From: Methylocystis echinoides
GTDB lineage: Bacteria > Pseudomonadota > Alphaproteobacteria > Rhizobiales > Beijerinckiaceae
DNA: 64,000 nucleotides
Direction of reading: 5' to 3'
Assembly (NCBI RefSeq): GCF_027923385.1
Contig: NZ_BSEC01000001.1
Coordinates: 124,001 to 188,000 of the forward strand
Shown: one piece after another, positions 18,982 through 28,202 of the stretch
Position numbering within the stretch: the stretch's first letter is position 1
Layout: each line of letters opens with the position of its first letter
Made by a program: the position numbers and the translations under genes
Notes under the pieces: model-generated
The model's database searches: none
What the model saw: only the letters and a program-made list of their open reading frames with translations
What the model was told of the DNA's origin: nothing

Positions 18982-20252
18982 GTGAAAATCGGAGCTAGTT
19001 GTCCTTGACGGCGACCATCAGACAGAGACGTCCAATAGGGTGATCGTCCATGATCCAGTATAGCGTCAAAGCAAATCGTCGGAGGCATGTTAACAATCCA
19101 ACGCCTACCATGATTACTTATGCAGGGAGCGATCCAATAGCGCCCAGTGTTTAACAAGCCCGCCGGAAGCAAACAAGTAAGAATGTTTTTTCCTATCGTA
19201 AGTTTTGGCCAGAACTCCGGCGAGTCGTCGGAATGGTGGCTCCACCAGAGCGTACTCATATCCGGACCGCTCATGTAAAAACCAATATTTAGATCTCGCT
19301 CAAGCTTAGAAATCACTACTTCAAAGTTTATACACACTGTCTTAGATGACAGCAGAACATCGCTTGCGCCCTCTTGCGTAACGGAAACGCCGCGCAATCG
19401 ACATGTGTCGTCTCCGGGCGCGGAGTGTTCGTCCCAAACAATGGTGCAATGATTCGCGTCGTTGTTTTGAAGGTAAGCCTCGATGACCGATGCGGTCCGA
19501 TCGAAACATTGTAATGAGCCGCGCGCCAGGAGAATAGAACTTTGACAGAGTGCCCGAACTGCGGGCATACTGTGACTCACGAACAAGACCGTTCTTCCGC
19601 CACCAGCAACGTCTTTCATTTTGTCAAGACATTTCCTCTGAAATTCGACATCTCCTACCGCGAGCACCTCGTCCACTACTAGGATCTCAGGCTCGAGGTG
19701 AGCCGCAACAGCGAATGCAAGCCTCACATACATACCGCTTGAATATCGCTTAACGGGCGTATCAAGGAATTTATCAATCTCTGCGAATGCTACGATTTCG
19801 TCGAATTTTCGTTTGATCTCTGCGCGCCTCATGCCGAGAATTGCGCCGTTGAGGTAAATGTTTTCGCGACCGGAAAGTTCTGGATGAAAGCCGGTTCCGA
19901 CTTCCAAAAGGCTCGCGACTCGCCCGTCGAGAACGACTCTGCCAGTGCTCGGCTCGGTGATCCTAGACAGAATTTTTAGGAGCGTTGATTTACCTGCACC
20001 ATTTCGCCCGATGATTCCGACAACATCACCACGTTTAACCTCAAAATTGATATCTTTCAGCGCCCAGAATTCTTCGACCTCGTCGCCATTGATGAGTTGT
20101 CGGCCATTATACATGTCTTTCGCGGAGCGAACGAAGCCTTCAACCGTACGGGCAACGACGTCTCGCAACGAGACGTAACTTTCGTTAGAAGACTGATGAC
20201 CGATAAAGTATTTTTTGCCTAAACCTTCAGCACGTATAACGACTTCGCTCAC
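18966..20252 (-). CDS. wzt: ABC exporter ATPase of polysaccharide transport, with C-terminal substrate-recognition domain
   Basis: This is the ATP-binding subunit of a Wzm/Wzt exporter that moves a lipid-linked polysaccharide across the inner membrane. The nucleotide-binding domain (residues about 1-245) has Walker A GRNGAGKSTLL, the Wzt/TagH-type signature YSSGMYVRLAFAVA and Walker B EILVVDEVLAVGD. The remaining 180 residues form a separate C-terminal domain. In O-antigen systems such as E. coli O8/O9a this domain binds the modified non-reducing end of the chain. That fits the methyltransferase genes in the same operon. The stop of wzm lies 3 bases before this start. The 428-residue length is right for the long Wzt class. 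Confidence 0.93.
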   Translation of the reverse strand: MSEVVIRAEGLGKKYFIGHQSSNESYVSLRDVVARTVEGFVRSAKDMYNGRQLINGDEVEEFWALKDINFEVKRGDVVGIIGRNGAGKSTLLKILSRITEPSTGRVVLDGRVASLLEVGTGFHPELSGRENIYLNGAILGMRRAEIKRKFDEIVAFAEIDKFLDTPVKRYSSGMYVRLAFAVAAHLEPEILVVDEVLAVGDVEFQRKCLDKMKDVAGGGRTVLFVSHSMPAVRALCQSSILLARGSLQCFDRTASVIEAYLQNNDANHCTIVWDEHSAPGDDTCRLRGVSVTQEGASDVLLSSKTVCINFEVVISKLERDLNIGFYMSGPDMSTLWWSHHSDDSPEFWPKLTIGKNILTCLLPAGLLNTGRYWIAPCISNHGRRWIVNMPPTICFDAILDHGRSPYWTSLSDGRRQGQLAPIFTWKKK

Positions 20253-20255
20253 CGG

Positions 20256-21158
20256 TTACACCATATCTGCAAAGGTGCGCTCGGTCGCACGGAAATAGCG
20301 AACGCCGAACCAAAGGAGAAGTAATACAGCTAAGAGGCTAGCGACGAAGCCCGGGAGGTAGAATGCGCTTTGTCCACCTAACAAACACCATCGAAAGCCG
20401 TCTATCACGCCCACCATGGGATTAAGGCTATACCAAAAACGCCATTTGTCCGGGATGACCGCGCTGGAGAAACCGACAGGCGAGACATAGAGGCCAAACT
20501 GTACGATGAAGGGGATAATGTAGCGGAAGTCGCGATATTTAACATTTAGCGCGGTCATCCAGAGCGCTGGCCCTAGGGCCGCCATGATCGCCATGAGGAT
20601 GAAGGCTGGGAGAAACAGCGCCCGCCAAGTAGGAGGGTAGGAATACCAGACCATTATCACCGCAAGCATGAGGAGATTGACCAAGAAGTCAATCAGAGCA
20701 ACAGCCGCGGACGCGGTAGGTATGATAAGCCGGGGGAAGTAGACTTTTGAAATCAAATTAGCATTTCCAACCATGCTATTGGAAGCATCTGACATGATGC
20801 TCGAAAATAGGAACCACGGGAGCATGCCGGCAAAGACCATTATCGGATAAGGTGTCGAGCCGTCACTCGGCAGTTGCGCAAGCCGGCCGAAGACAACCGT
20901 GAAAATGACCATCGTCAAAAAAGGACGAATTAGAGCCCAAGCCACTCCAATTACCGTTTGCTTATAGCGAACCGAAATATCTCGCCACGCTAGAATAGCA
21001 AATAGATCTCTATAGCTCCAAATGTCGCGCCAGTAATTTCTCTCGGCCCGACCCTCCTCGATAATAGTAATGTGGCTCCTAGGTCGCAACACTGCTTTTG
21101 ACGTGATCAAAGAGGCCGACTCCTCTCTGCTTTCTTCGACCCCGAAGCTAAACGACAA
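20256..21158 (-). CDS. wzm: ABC exporter permease of polysaccharide transport
   Basis: This is the membrane subunit of the same exporter. The 300-residue protein has an N-terminal cytoplasmic stretch, then about six transmembrane segments (ABC-2 type). It has the family-typical DIWSYRDLFAILAWRDISVR segment before the first one and VKYRDFRYIIPFIVQFGLYV further on. It is followed 3 bases later by wzt. The upstream gap of about 360 bases separates it from the next gene in the run. A promoter there is possible but not recognisable. Confidence 0.93.
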   Translation of the reverse strand: MSFSFGVEESREESASLITSKAVLRPRSHITIIEEGRAERNYWRDIWSYRDLFAILAWRDISVRYKQTVIGVAWALIRPFLTMVIFTVVFGRLAQLPSDGSTPYPIMVFAGMLPWFLFSSIMSDASNSMVGNANLISKVYFPRLIIPTASAAVALIDFLVNLLMLAVIMVWYSYPPTWRALFLPAFILMAIMAALGPALWMTALNVKYRDFRYIIPFIVQFGLYVSPVGFSSAVIPDKWRFWYSLNPMVGVIDGFRWCLLGGQSAFYLPGFVASLLAVLLLLWFGVRYFRATERTFADMV

Positions 21159-21515
21159 GACTTTTTGGCCAAAGAGAACGTCCGGATCAGATCAAGTTCG
21201 TCTTTGTGAAAGGTCGTAATGTTCACTTCATTCCGTCTCGCGTTCTACAAATCTTATCGCTGCCGAGCCATTTCACGCGACCGCTGTTTGTGTTTTCTAA
21301 CCCGCGCCTGCACTTTTTGAAATTTGGATTGAGAAGCTTCGCAACTCATCCCGCTCAGCGGATAGCCGCCTTCGGACAGGTAGATGTGGGATCGCCGTAC
21401 TTGGCCAAAATGCAACTCGCTCGAAATTAATGCTCGCTCGCTGAGACGTAGTTAGTCGCGGAGCTGGAATCCACTTAACGCTGAGGGCAAATCTCGGGAG
21501 CCGAACTTGTACGTC
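21159..21515. other. Intergenic, 357 bases, no gene recognised
   Basis: No convincing coding sequence is visible; one open frame of 74 codons on the plus strand has no recognisable family. The region marks the border where base composition changes from A+T-richer (wzm side) to GC-rich (glycosyltransferase side). Confidence 0.4.
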
Positions 21516-22607
21516 TTAGGATGCAAGTTGTCCCTCGACGAGATCGCTGACGTGGCGGGCAAAGTTGGCGAACTTGAAACGTAGAACCGTAGTCGGATTG
21601 CCGGCCCAGCGCTTCTCCAGCGCCCCTATGCTGGCCTCTACGAGTTCGTCCTGACTTTTCGGATCGATCAGATGCCCAATCTGCCCGTCGGCAAGCGCAT
21701 CAGCGCTGCCATCACTGTTTCCGCCGATTACCGGCAGACCGGTTGCAGCGGCCTCTAGGAAAGCGATACCGAAACCTTCTCCCAGACTCGGCATGGCGAA
21801 AACATCGGCCAAAGCGAAATAGTCGGCGATATCAGCTTGAGGAACTTGCCCCGTGAACACCACCCGGGTTGAGACACCCGACTGCTCGGCAATTGCACGA
21901 AGTCTCGGCTCGTCGTCGCCGGAGCCGGCGATAACGTAGACGACGTCTGGAACCTTAGCTGTGATGACGGGTAGCGCTCGGATGATCCGATCGTGTCCTT
22001 TGTATCGTTCGCGGGTAGCCAAGCGGCCGACGGTCATGATCACGCGCTTGCCATCAAGCCCGAAACGCTCCACGAGATCTCTCCGCCGCACTCGGGCCGT
22101 GAATGTCGTTGAAAACGTATTGGGAAGCACTCTTACCCTCTCCGGCGCGAGATCGCTCCACGCCAACAACCGACGCCTGGTGTAACGGCTGACCGAGGTG
22201 ACGAGATGTGCGCGCCGTAGGGAGGCGCGCGCGATTGCTCCGCGTTGCTCCCAGGCCTCGATGCCATGCACCTGCAGCCAGAGCCGGGCACCGATTGCGC
22301 GCGCCAGCATCGTTGCGAAAGGCATCGCGTTGAGATGGCCGCAAAGGACCACGTCGAACTGCTGCGTCACGGCCAACTGCAGGGATCGCAAACACCAATT
22401 GGCAGCCCGCGGTTCGGCGTTTGCCTGCTCGACCTTGTCCGGAAGGGCCACCGAACGATCGCCAAAGCGAGGCAACACCACAATCTTTTCTATCGCTTGC
22501 GCCTGCGCGACAGCCGTCATCAGATCCCGATTGTATTGACCGATGCCGCCGCCCGCGCCGAACCCATCGGTGAGGAGCGCAAGCAAACGCATTTGCGTCG
22601 ATCGCAT
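21516..22607 (-). CDS. Glycosyltransferase family 4 (GT-B)
   Basis: A 363-residue GT4 enzyme. The acceptor domain begins MRLLALLTDGFGAGGGIGQY (from residue 6) with the glycine-rich loop. The donor domain has VIMTVGRLATRERYKGHDRI (about 189-208) and the E-x7-E signature in PSLGEGFGIAFLEAAATGLP (about 274-293). The ATG at 22592 (MRLLALL) is an alternative start. Unlike most of the cluster, this gene and the following asnB-like gene have the high GC content of the chromosomal flanks, which suggests a different origin. It lies 138 bases after asnB. Donor unknown. Confidence 0.88.
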   Translation of the reverse strand: MRSTQMRLLALLTDGFGAGGGIGQYNRDLMTAVAQAQAIEKIVVLPRFGDRSVALPDKVEQANAEPRAANWCLRSLQLAVTQQFDVVLCGHLNAMPFATMLARAIGARLWLQVHGIEAWEQRGAIARASLRRAHLVTSVSRYTRRRLLAWSDLAPERVRVLPNTFSTTFTARVRRRDLVERFGLDGKRVIMTVGRLATRERYKGHDRIIRALPVITAKVPDVVYVIAGSGDDEPRLRAIAEQSGVSTRVVFTGQVPQADIADYFALADVFAMPSLGEGFGIAFLEAAATGLPVIGGNSDGSADALADGQIGHLIDPKSQDELVEASIGALEKRWAGNPTTVLRFKFANFARHVSDLVEGQLAS

Positions 22608-22745
22608 CGGTTACCGCGGCGCCGTTTGTCGCCGAACATCGGCGTTCAAACGCAGCAGCGAACCGACCAATCGCGCCGCGAAAGGTGGTAGAGGGCGCTG
22701 CGCTGATACGAGCAGAGTGTCTGACATCGAACGGGCTGACTTCCA

Positions 22746-24572
22746 TCAACCGAAGGCGTTCGCAGCAACTTGCCTCGACCAAGTCCTGGCCCACGGTTTG
22801 CTGGCGGTTTCGACGTTGGCGTCGTAACGATCGCGGTGTCGAGGCTGTTCCCGCATCCACTGCTCCAGCGGCGTCGTAAAGCCCGTCTTTGACCTGCTGA
22901 CGACCGCCTCGGGAAGCGGCTGCGTCGGGGCACTCGCCAAGATCCGTTTGCCCGCGCCATTCTCGAGATTTGCGGATAGCGGCGCGCATTGGCTCAGGAG
23001 CACGGAGTCGACGAGCGGCACCCGCACTTCCAATGAATGCGCCATGCTTGCCCAATCCGTGTCGCGCAAGAGCTGGTTGCGCATGTAGAGCGACGCTTCC
23101 AGGCTCGCCACACAACCAAACCCGCTAGTGGGTCGCGGCGTCATCGCCTTGCCGATCAATTCGAGTGGTTGTAGCCTCCGGAGGCCCGTCTCGACTAGGT
23201 CGCGGTCGAGCACCTGCTCTAATTCCCAAGGCATGTAGAGCCCGCGCTTTAGGAGATAGGCCCCGGCCCACGAACCACCGAGCTCTAGCAGACCGGCAGC
23301 CTTCGGGTTCACTCCGAGCTTGCCGATTATGCGCATTGCGAGCTGTCGCATCGCAGCGCCAGCGAGCGGCAGGCGTGAGGGGAGGCTCAGCATGCGGACC
23401 CAGCGGGGTATGTCACGAAACGACGGATAGCCGCCAAATAGCTCGTCTCCGCCCAACCCGGACACCGCGACTTTGAGACCACGCTCATGTGCTGCCTTGG
23501 CCACGAACCAGGTATTGATGCCGTCAATCGAGGGTTGGTCCATCGCCTCGATAATCCGCGGAAGATCGGATTTGAACTCGGCGCGCGTGACCAGCCGACA
23601 CTCGTGATCTGTCCCGTATCGCCGGGCTATCTCGCCGGCAAGCGGCCCCTCATCCTGCGCCTTTTTGCGAAATTCCTCAAAGGTCACCGTCGTCGTTTTG
23701 ATTTCGGAGGCGCCGGCGTCTCGCATCAGTCCGACCAGGGCGCCCGAGTCGACCCCGGCCGAGAGAAATGCCCCAACAGGCACATCCGCAACGAGATGGC
23801 GGGCCACCGAGTCGCGCAAGGCACTTGCGATTTGAGCCGAAGCCTGCACACCCACGAGCATGCGCGGTGGCAACGCATAGGTATCAGGGATCGAGTGGTA
23901 GGCGCGCGGCTCTTGCGCGCCGGTGCGGTCAACGACCATGGTCGCGCCTGCTGGGAGACAGCGCACACCCGCGTATATTGTGAATGGCTCCGGCACGCTG
24001 CCGAGCAGATAAAACCCGACGAGTCCTGCCGGCTCGGGGTCGCGCGCGATTGCTCCGCCCGCAATGAGCGCCTTCACCTGGCTCGCAAAACGGAATGTCC
24101 AACCGTCGTCGACGTAGTAGAGCGGCTTTATGCCGTATGGGTCGCGGGCGAGAAACAGCGTACGTCTGATCTCATCCCAGATCGAGAAAGCGAACATCCC
24201 ACGGAGAGCATTCGTCATGTCCGCGCCACGCTCGGCGTAGAGATGCAAAAGCACCTCCGTGTCAGAATGCGACGTGAAGACTCGGCCTTTCGCTTCGAGT
24301 TCGCTTCGGAGTTCTCGGTAATTGTAGATCTCACCGTTGAAAGTGACGGTAAAGCGCCCGTCGTTGGTGCGCATCGGCTGGGCTGCGGCGTCGGAGAGAT
24401 CAATGATCGCGAGGCGCCGGTGTCCGAAGCCGATCCGCTCATCGTCGCTTAGCCAAAGACCCGCTCCGTCCGGACCTCGGGGGCTCATATGGTCACGCGA
24501 CCTTAGAAGCTCACGCTGGTCGACAGGATTGGCCGCGTAATGGTAGGCGAAGATTCCGTTAATTCCACACAT
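22746..24572 (-). CDS. asnB: Asparagine synthetase (glutamine-hydrolysing)-type amidotransferase
   Basis: The 608-residue protein is a class II glutamine amidotransferase of the AsnB family. It begins MCGINGIFAY, so after Met removal Cys2 is the N-terminal nucleophile. The glutaminase half includes RGPDGAGLW, GHRRLAIIDL and FNGEIYNYRELR. The C-terminal half has the ATP pyrophosphatase motif in VPVGAFLSAGVDSGALVGL (about residues 240-258). Enzymes of this family often sit in O-antigen and capsule operons. There they are proposed to amidate sugar acids (as WbpS in Pseudomonas) instead of making asparagine. That is an inference from location here. The start is fixed because Cys must follow Met. 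Confidence 0.9.
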   Translation of the reverse strand: MCGINGIFAYHYAANPVDQRELLRSRDHMSPRGPDGAGLWLSDDERIGFGHRRLAIIDLSDAAAQPMRTNDGRFTVTFNGEIYNYRELRSELEAKGRVFTSHSDTEVLLHLYAERGADMTNALRGMFAFSIWDEIRRTLFLARDPYGIKPLYYVDDGWTFRFASQVKALIAGGAIARDPEPAGLVGFYLLGSVPEPFTIYAGVRCLPAGATMVVDRTGAQEPRAYHSIPDTYALPPRMLVGVQASAQIASALRDSVARHLVADVPVGAFLSAGVDSGALVGLMRDAGASEIKTTTVTFEEFRKKAQDEGPLAGEIARRYGTDHECRLVTRAEFKSDLPRIIEAMDQPSIDGINTWFVAKAAHERGLKVAVSGLGGDELFGGYPSFRDIPRWVRMLSLPSRLPLAGAAMRQLAMRIIGKLGVNPKAAGLLELGGSWAGAYLLKRGLYMPWELEQVLDRDLVETGLRRLQPLELIGKAMTPRPTSGFGCVASLEASLYMRNQLLRDTDWASMAHSLEVRVPLVDSVLLSQCAPLSANLENGAGKRILASAPTQPLPEAVVSRSKTGFTTPLEQWMREQPRHRDRYDANVETASKPWARTWSRQVAANAFG

Positions 24573-24639
24573 AGCTGGCCGAATAGTGCATTGTGGACTT
24601 AATCACACCAATGATCAAAGCTGATTAAAACACGGCGCC

Positions 24640-25287
24640 TCACGGCTTTCTTCCAATTGCCAAAATATTATTACACAACGCTGGCATAAGGTTAGCCAAT
24701 TTGGCACTCAATTCAGTCGCCCCAAATTTCCCCGACAGCGGAAGAAAAGAAACGCCACGCACTCGGATGTCGATGAAGCCACTGTCTCTCAGATGACGAG
24801 CGAGGAGCTTAGCGTTGTAAAGTCTGACGTGATGGATCAGGTTCCTGTATTCCAACCCGACCGGGTATGCGCCAAATGGCACCGTCACACGATTCCGCAA
24901 GCTATTGATGTTCGGCGTTGAAATGAGGACATACCCGCCTGCCCTTAGCTTATCGAACACGCGCTTCAGAAAGCCATCCGTATCAATCATATGTTCCAGG
25001 ACTTCAAAAGCCGAGATGACATCGACCTCCATGGGCCACGGAAGCTCTTTATCGAGATCCGCTTTGAAATACTCCCAAGAAATCGATTCAGGTCCCTTTT
25101 GCGATTCGCTCCAATCGTCGGAACCTACGCCACGAACGTCGAATTGCGAAATTACCTTTTTAAGAAATTGGCCCTGATGACACCCAAGATCCATCCAGAC
25201 AACGTTCCGATCGAGAACAAATCCCGTGTCCAATAGTAAGTCTATTGCTCGCTGGAACCTGAAATCATCATTCGGGTGTAACTGCAT
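24640..25287 (-). CDS. Class I SAM-dependent methyltransferase
   Basis: A Methyltransf_11/12-type protein. VVWMDLGCHQGQFLKKVISQ is a variant motif I. VDVISAFEVLEHMIDTDGFL carries the FEVLEHM signature typical of UbiG/polysaccharide methyltransferases, and VLISTPNINSLRNR follows. I chose the ATG at 25287 because AGGTGG lies 7 bases upstream; a GTG 18 codons earlier and two other ATGs between have weaker sites. It is the first enzyme gene after the antiterminator gene. It probably methylates a sugar or chain end and could provide a cap for the exporter. It is A+T-rich, like the wzm-proximal genes. Confidence 0.85.
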   Translation of the reverse strand: MQLHPNDDFRFQRAIDLLLDTGFVLDRNVVWMDLGCHQGQFLKKVISQFDVRGVGSDDWSESQKGPESISWEYFKADLDKELPWPMEVDVISAFEVLEHMIDTDGFLKRVFDKLRAGGYVLISTPNINSLRNRVTVPFGAYPVGLEYRNLIHHVRLYNAKLLARHLRDSGFIDIRVRGVSFLPLSGKFGATELSAKLANLMPALCNNILAIGRKP

Positions 25288-25558
25288 CCTCATTCCACCT
25301 TTTGTCATTCTAAAATTGGACGACAAACTCCCCGCCGGCACCGATCACATTGGCCTCACAATCTGGAACTTAAATACCTCTGCTTGCGTGCGAACATTAA
25401 CGATTCTGTGGATTCGATATCACCGACCGCCCAACGTGCGATAACGTATGTTTCCTGCAAACCCACGCACGCGCTTTTCCATGCTACCGCCGTTCGGGTG
25501 AACGCGAGGCGCTCACACGGCAACTCTTCTGACTTAGCGCCCGTAGGCGATAAGAAAT

Positions 25559-26170
25559 TTACGCGCGCTCCAGGGCGCCGCGTTCGAGCGTCGTGATCAC
25601 CGCGCCGCCCATGATCTCCAACAGCACGCGCGCGCGGCCTTTGTCGTCGAGGCCGGCGATCTGGCCAAGAACTTGCGCGAAGGGTCCCCCGATCACGCGC
25701 ACGGTCTCGCCAACCTTGAGATCGCGGTCAAATCGACAAAGCCCCGTGGCGTCACGATAGGCGATTAAGGCCTCGACGATCCCGCGCGGCACGGGCAATG
25801 GCGCGTCTTCGGCCATGACGAGGCGCGAGACGTTGATGGTGCCATTGACCGCCCGCCAGCGGTCGCGGGCGGGGTCGAGCCGGACAAAGACATAGCCAGG
25901 GAAGACGGCGGCGCGCACTGTCCGCAATTGCCGCGCATGCCGCACGGTCTTCAGCATCTGCGGCAGAAAGGTGTGAAAGCCCTGCCGCTCAAGCTGGACA
26001 GCGGCGCCCATCTCGCGGCGGGCCAGCGTCTGGGCCACATACCAGCGCAGCGTGGTCTCAGAGGACGCTGACGGAATCAGCCCCGCCTGGTTGTAACGCC
26101 CGACGCCGATCGTCACAGCAGGCTGCATATGTGTCGCCGCCACATTATTCAACTTATCGGTTCCTAACAT
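25559..26170 (-). CDS. NusG/RfaH-like specialised transcription antiterminator
   Basis: The 203-residue protein has the NusG architecture. The NGN domain begins TLRWYVAQTLARREMGAAVQ (about residues 22-41) and includes VFPGYVFVRLDPARD. The C-terminal KOW motif lies in LKVGETVRVIGGPFAQVLGQ (about 149-168). It is not the housekeeping NusG, which sits next to secE and rplK. Paralogues of this kind (RfaH, LoaP, UpxY) promote elongation through long polysaccharide operons. It is the first gene of a minus-strand run of about 21 kb, which is the expected position. The 217 bases to the next gene could hold a recruitment element; no ops-like motif is recognised. Confidence 0.9.
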   Translation of the reverse strand: MLGTDKLNNVAATHMQPAVTIGVGRYNQAGLIPSASSETTLRWYVAQTLARREMGAAVQLERQGFHTFLPQMLKTVRHARQLRTVRAAVFPGYVFVRLDPARDRWRAVNGTINVSRLVMAEDAPLPVPRGIVEALIAYRDATGLCRFDRDLKVGETVRVIGGPFAQVLGQIAGLDDKGRARVLLEIMGGAVITTLERGALERA

Positions 26171-26501
26171 GCAACGAAACGGCCGGCGGGAGAAACCCGT
26201 TTTGCCTCGGGAAGAGATGTAACCGACAGATATTTCACGCCGGCGCGCGAACCGGCTCCCCCTCTTGAAGGCGCTTGAGATTTCGTCACAAATCGAACGG
26301 TTCCATTACGCATCATTAGCGCATCGTGGATGGCTCTCGCAACCGTCCGTGGCGCCTTGTGACGCCATGACGCAAGAGATAATGGTTAAGTTTTAGTTAA
26401 TTTGGATGCGCTGTTCACTCATTGTCCTCTCCCGAAAGCTGACACGGCTACGAGGGCGCGAAACAATTAGCCTTTCAGCACCGGTCACATGCGCATTCCC
26501 G
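26171..26501. other. Probable promoter region of the polysaccharide operon
   Basis: This gap of about 330 bases separates the polymerase/ligase-like gene from the antiterminator gene, both on the minus strand. It must hold the start of the long minus-strand transcript unless that comes from further upstream. An A+T-rich patch around 26380-26402 is the only candidate promoter core seen. No convincing -35/-10 pair or operator is claimed. Confidence 0.35.
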
Positions 26502-28043
26502 TCAGCGCGCTTGCTTTGACATGTGTGAGGGTCCGCGTTCGCGCCGCGCTCCAGACGCATGCGTCGGAGAATTCGTAGAAGACAGATGCCCAGCGGCCTC
26601 CGGAGGCCCAACAAGCAAGGCGCAGTAGAAGGCGAAGAGCCCCATCAGCGCCGTTGTGCGCAACGGGTAATCGACGAAGGAATGCAGCGCCAACAACGCC
26701 AGGGAAATGGTCGCAGCGCGCGCAATCAGTGTATCGATGACTGACGCGTCGGGCGGCACGGCTCCACGCGCGCCCGGGCCGCCTTCATCCAGCCCCGCTT
26801 TGCTGCTCTGCCAGATGGGCCGCAGGCGCGAAATGAACCACAGAAGGAAGCCCAGAATGAGCGCGATGCCCGGCAGTCCCGCCTCGAGCGCAAATTGCAA
26901 TGGGTCATTATGTGCCAGGTTGATGAACCGGTCCGGCAACAGATCGCCCGGACGCTCGATCGAGGCATAGAGCCGCACAAATGATCCGAGGCCCGTTCCG
27001 AAGGGCAGCGCCTGAACCGCGGCCTTTGCAGTCGCCTGGCCGATGGCGATGCGCGCGTCGCCGAAGGGATCTTCCTCGAAACGCATTGCGATCTTGTAGA
27101 TGCCATACTGCAGACCAAGCATCATCGCCAAGATGGCAACGATCATATAGACGCCGCCGGCGCGGCTGCTTCCGGTCCGCAATTGCCGCCAGGGCTGCAG
27201 CGACAAACCGCCGACCAGCGCCAGCATCAACAAGATCACCCCGGCGCGCGAGCGGGTCATAAGCGCGGCGACGACGAGCACGAAAGCCGTCACGCCTGCG
27301 GTCAACAGCTTGATCAGCGCTGTTGTGTCCAGCTTTCCTCGCCGGCTTCTGATCGACACCGCCGGCGCAAGGCCTCCGATCCACGCCGCGGCGAGCGGCG
27401 TCAAGCTGTAGAGAAGCGCCGCCTCATGATTGCGGTTGGCGAAGAGACCAACCGAATCTCCCCTTCCCCCATATTTATAGAAGTAGAGCGCGCTCTCTGG
27501 TCCTTGCGAGAGTTGCAGTAGCCCTAGAAAAGCGTTGATGAATCCGAAGGCGAGCGCGATGAGGGTGAGCATGCGGCGCTCCCTGAACGACAAGGATATG
27601 ACGCTCAGGAAAAGCGCAAGCGGCGCAATAAGCGTCGCCAGGCCGGCCAAGGTCGCCTCTGGCGTCAGGCTCAGCGGCGCCCATTTCTTCGCCTCGCCAA
27701 TTGCAGAAAGGGCTGCAACCGCGCGGTCGCGGAAGGGCAAAGCAGACCACAGGCCTGGCGGCAGCGGCGCCAGCTGTAGCATCACCAGCACGACGGCCGC
27801 TGCAATCAAATAAAGAACCGGTCGCGCGGCCGGCGTGGGCCCGACGACGCTGAGGCGCCAGAGCGCCGCGACGAGCCCGGGAAGCGCCAGGAGCTGTAGC
27901 AGAGCGTTTGTGAGATACACATTTGCGACGCCTCCCCCGAGGAGGAGGCCGCAAAAAAGTGTCCAGCCCGTGATGTAAAATAAATAGCTCAGTTTAAGCC
28001 TGTCCATTTCCCCTGCGCCGCCAACGACTGCGGTTGTGCGCAT
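26502..28043 (-). CDS. O-antigen ligase/polymerase-family membrane protein
   Basis: The protein has about ten to twelve transmembrane segments and a long periplasmic loop in the C-terminal half. This loop contains GLGSFVRLYASIERPGDLLP and FINLAHNDPLQFALEAGLPG. The conserved HND in that context is typical of the Wzy_C/O-antigen ligase fold. It could polymerise or ligate the exopolysaccharide in the periplasm. I chose the ATG at 28043 (MRTTAVV; AAGGCGAG just upstream). The ATG at 28007 (MDRLKLS) is also possible, and a longer TTG-started form to 28094 is less likely. The gene is divergent from the cpsB-wza-wzc operon, sharing a promoter region of about 160 bases. Confidence 0.82.
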   Translation of the reverse strand: MRTTAVVGGAGEMDRLKLSYLFYITGWTLFCGLLLGGGVANVYLTNALLQLLALPGLVAALWRLSVVGPTPAARPVLYLIAAAVVLVMLQLAPLPPGLWSALPFRDRAVAALSAIGEAKKWAPLSLTPEATLAGLATLIAPLALFLSVISLSFRERRMLTLIALAFGFINAFLGLLQLSQGPESALYFYKYGGRGDSVGLFANRNHEAALLYSLTPLAAAWIGGLAPAVSIRSRRGKLDTTALIKLLTAGVTAFVLVVAALMTRSRAGVILLMLALVGGLSLQPWRQLRTGSSRAGGVYMIVAILAMMLGLQYGIYKIAMRFEEDPFGDARIAIGQATAKAAVQALPFGTGLGSFVRLYASIERPGDLLPDRFINLAHNDPLQFALEAGLPGIALILGFLLWFISRLRPIWQSSKAGLDEGGPGARGAVPPDASVIDTLIARAATISLALLALHSFVDYPLRTTALMGLFAFYCALLVGPPEAAGHLSSTNSPTHASGARRERGPSHMSKQAR

Positions 28044-28202
28044 CTCGCCTTGTTGCCAAACAGGATGCAACAGATTTATTGTCCCCTTTAACAAGGCGTA
28101 GCGACGGTAACGGTTTCACGAAACCGTGATGACGTGTCAGCGATTTTTAACGCGACATGCTCATAAAGGACCGCAAGAGTGCGAAGAAGGTTATGATCGC
28201 CC

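Noticed and set aside
21206..21430. Plus-strand frame of 74 codons in the gap between wzm and the next gene
   Set aside because: No recognisable family and on the opposite strand from the operon.
25363..25390. GGAAC with CGTG about 17 bases later on the plus strand
   Set aside because: The second element is not CGTT and no plus-strand gene follows.
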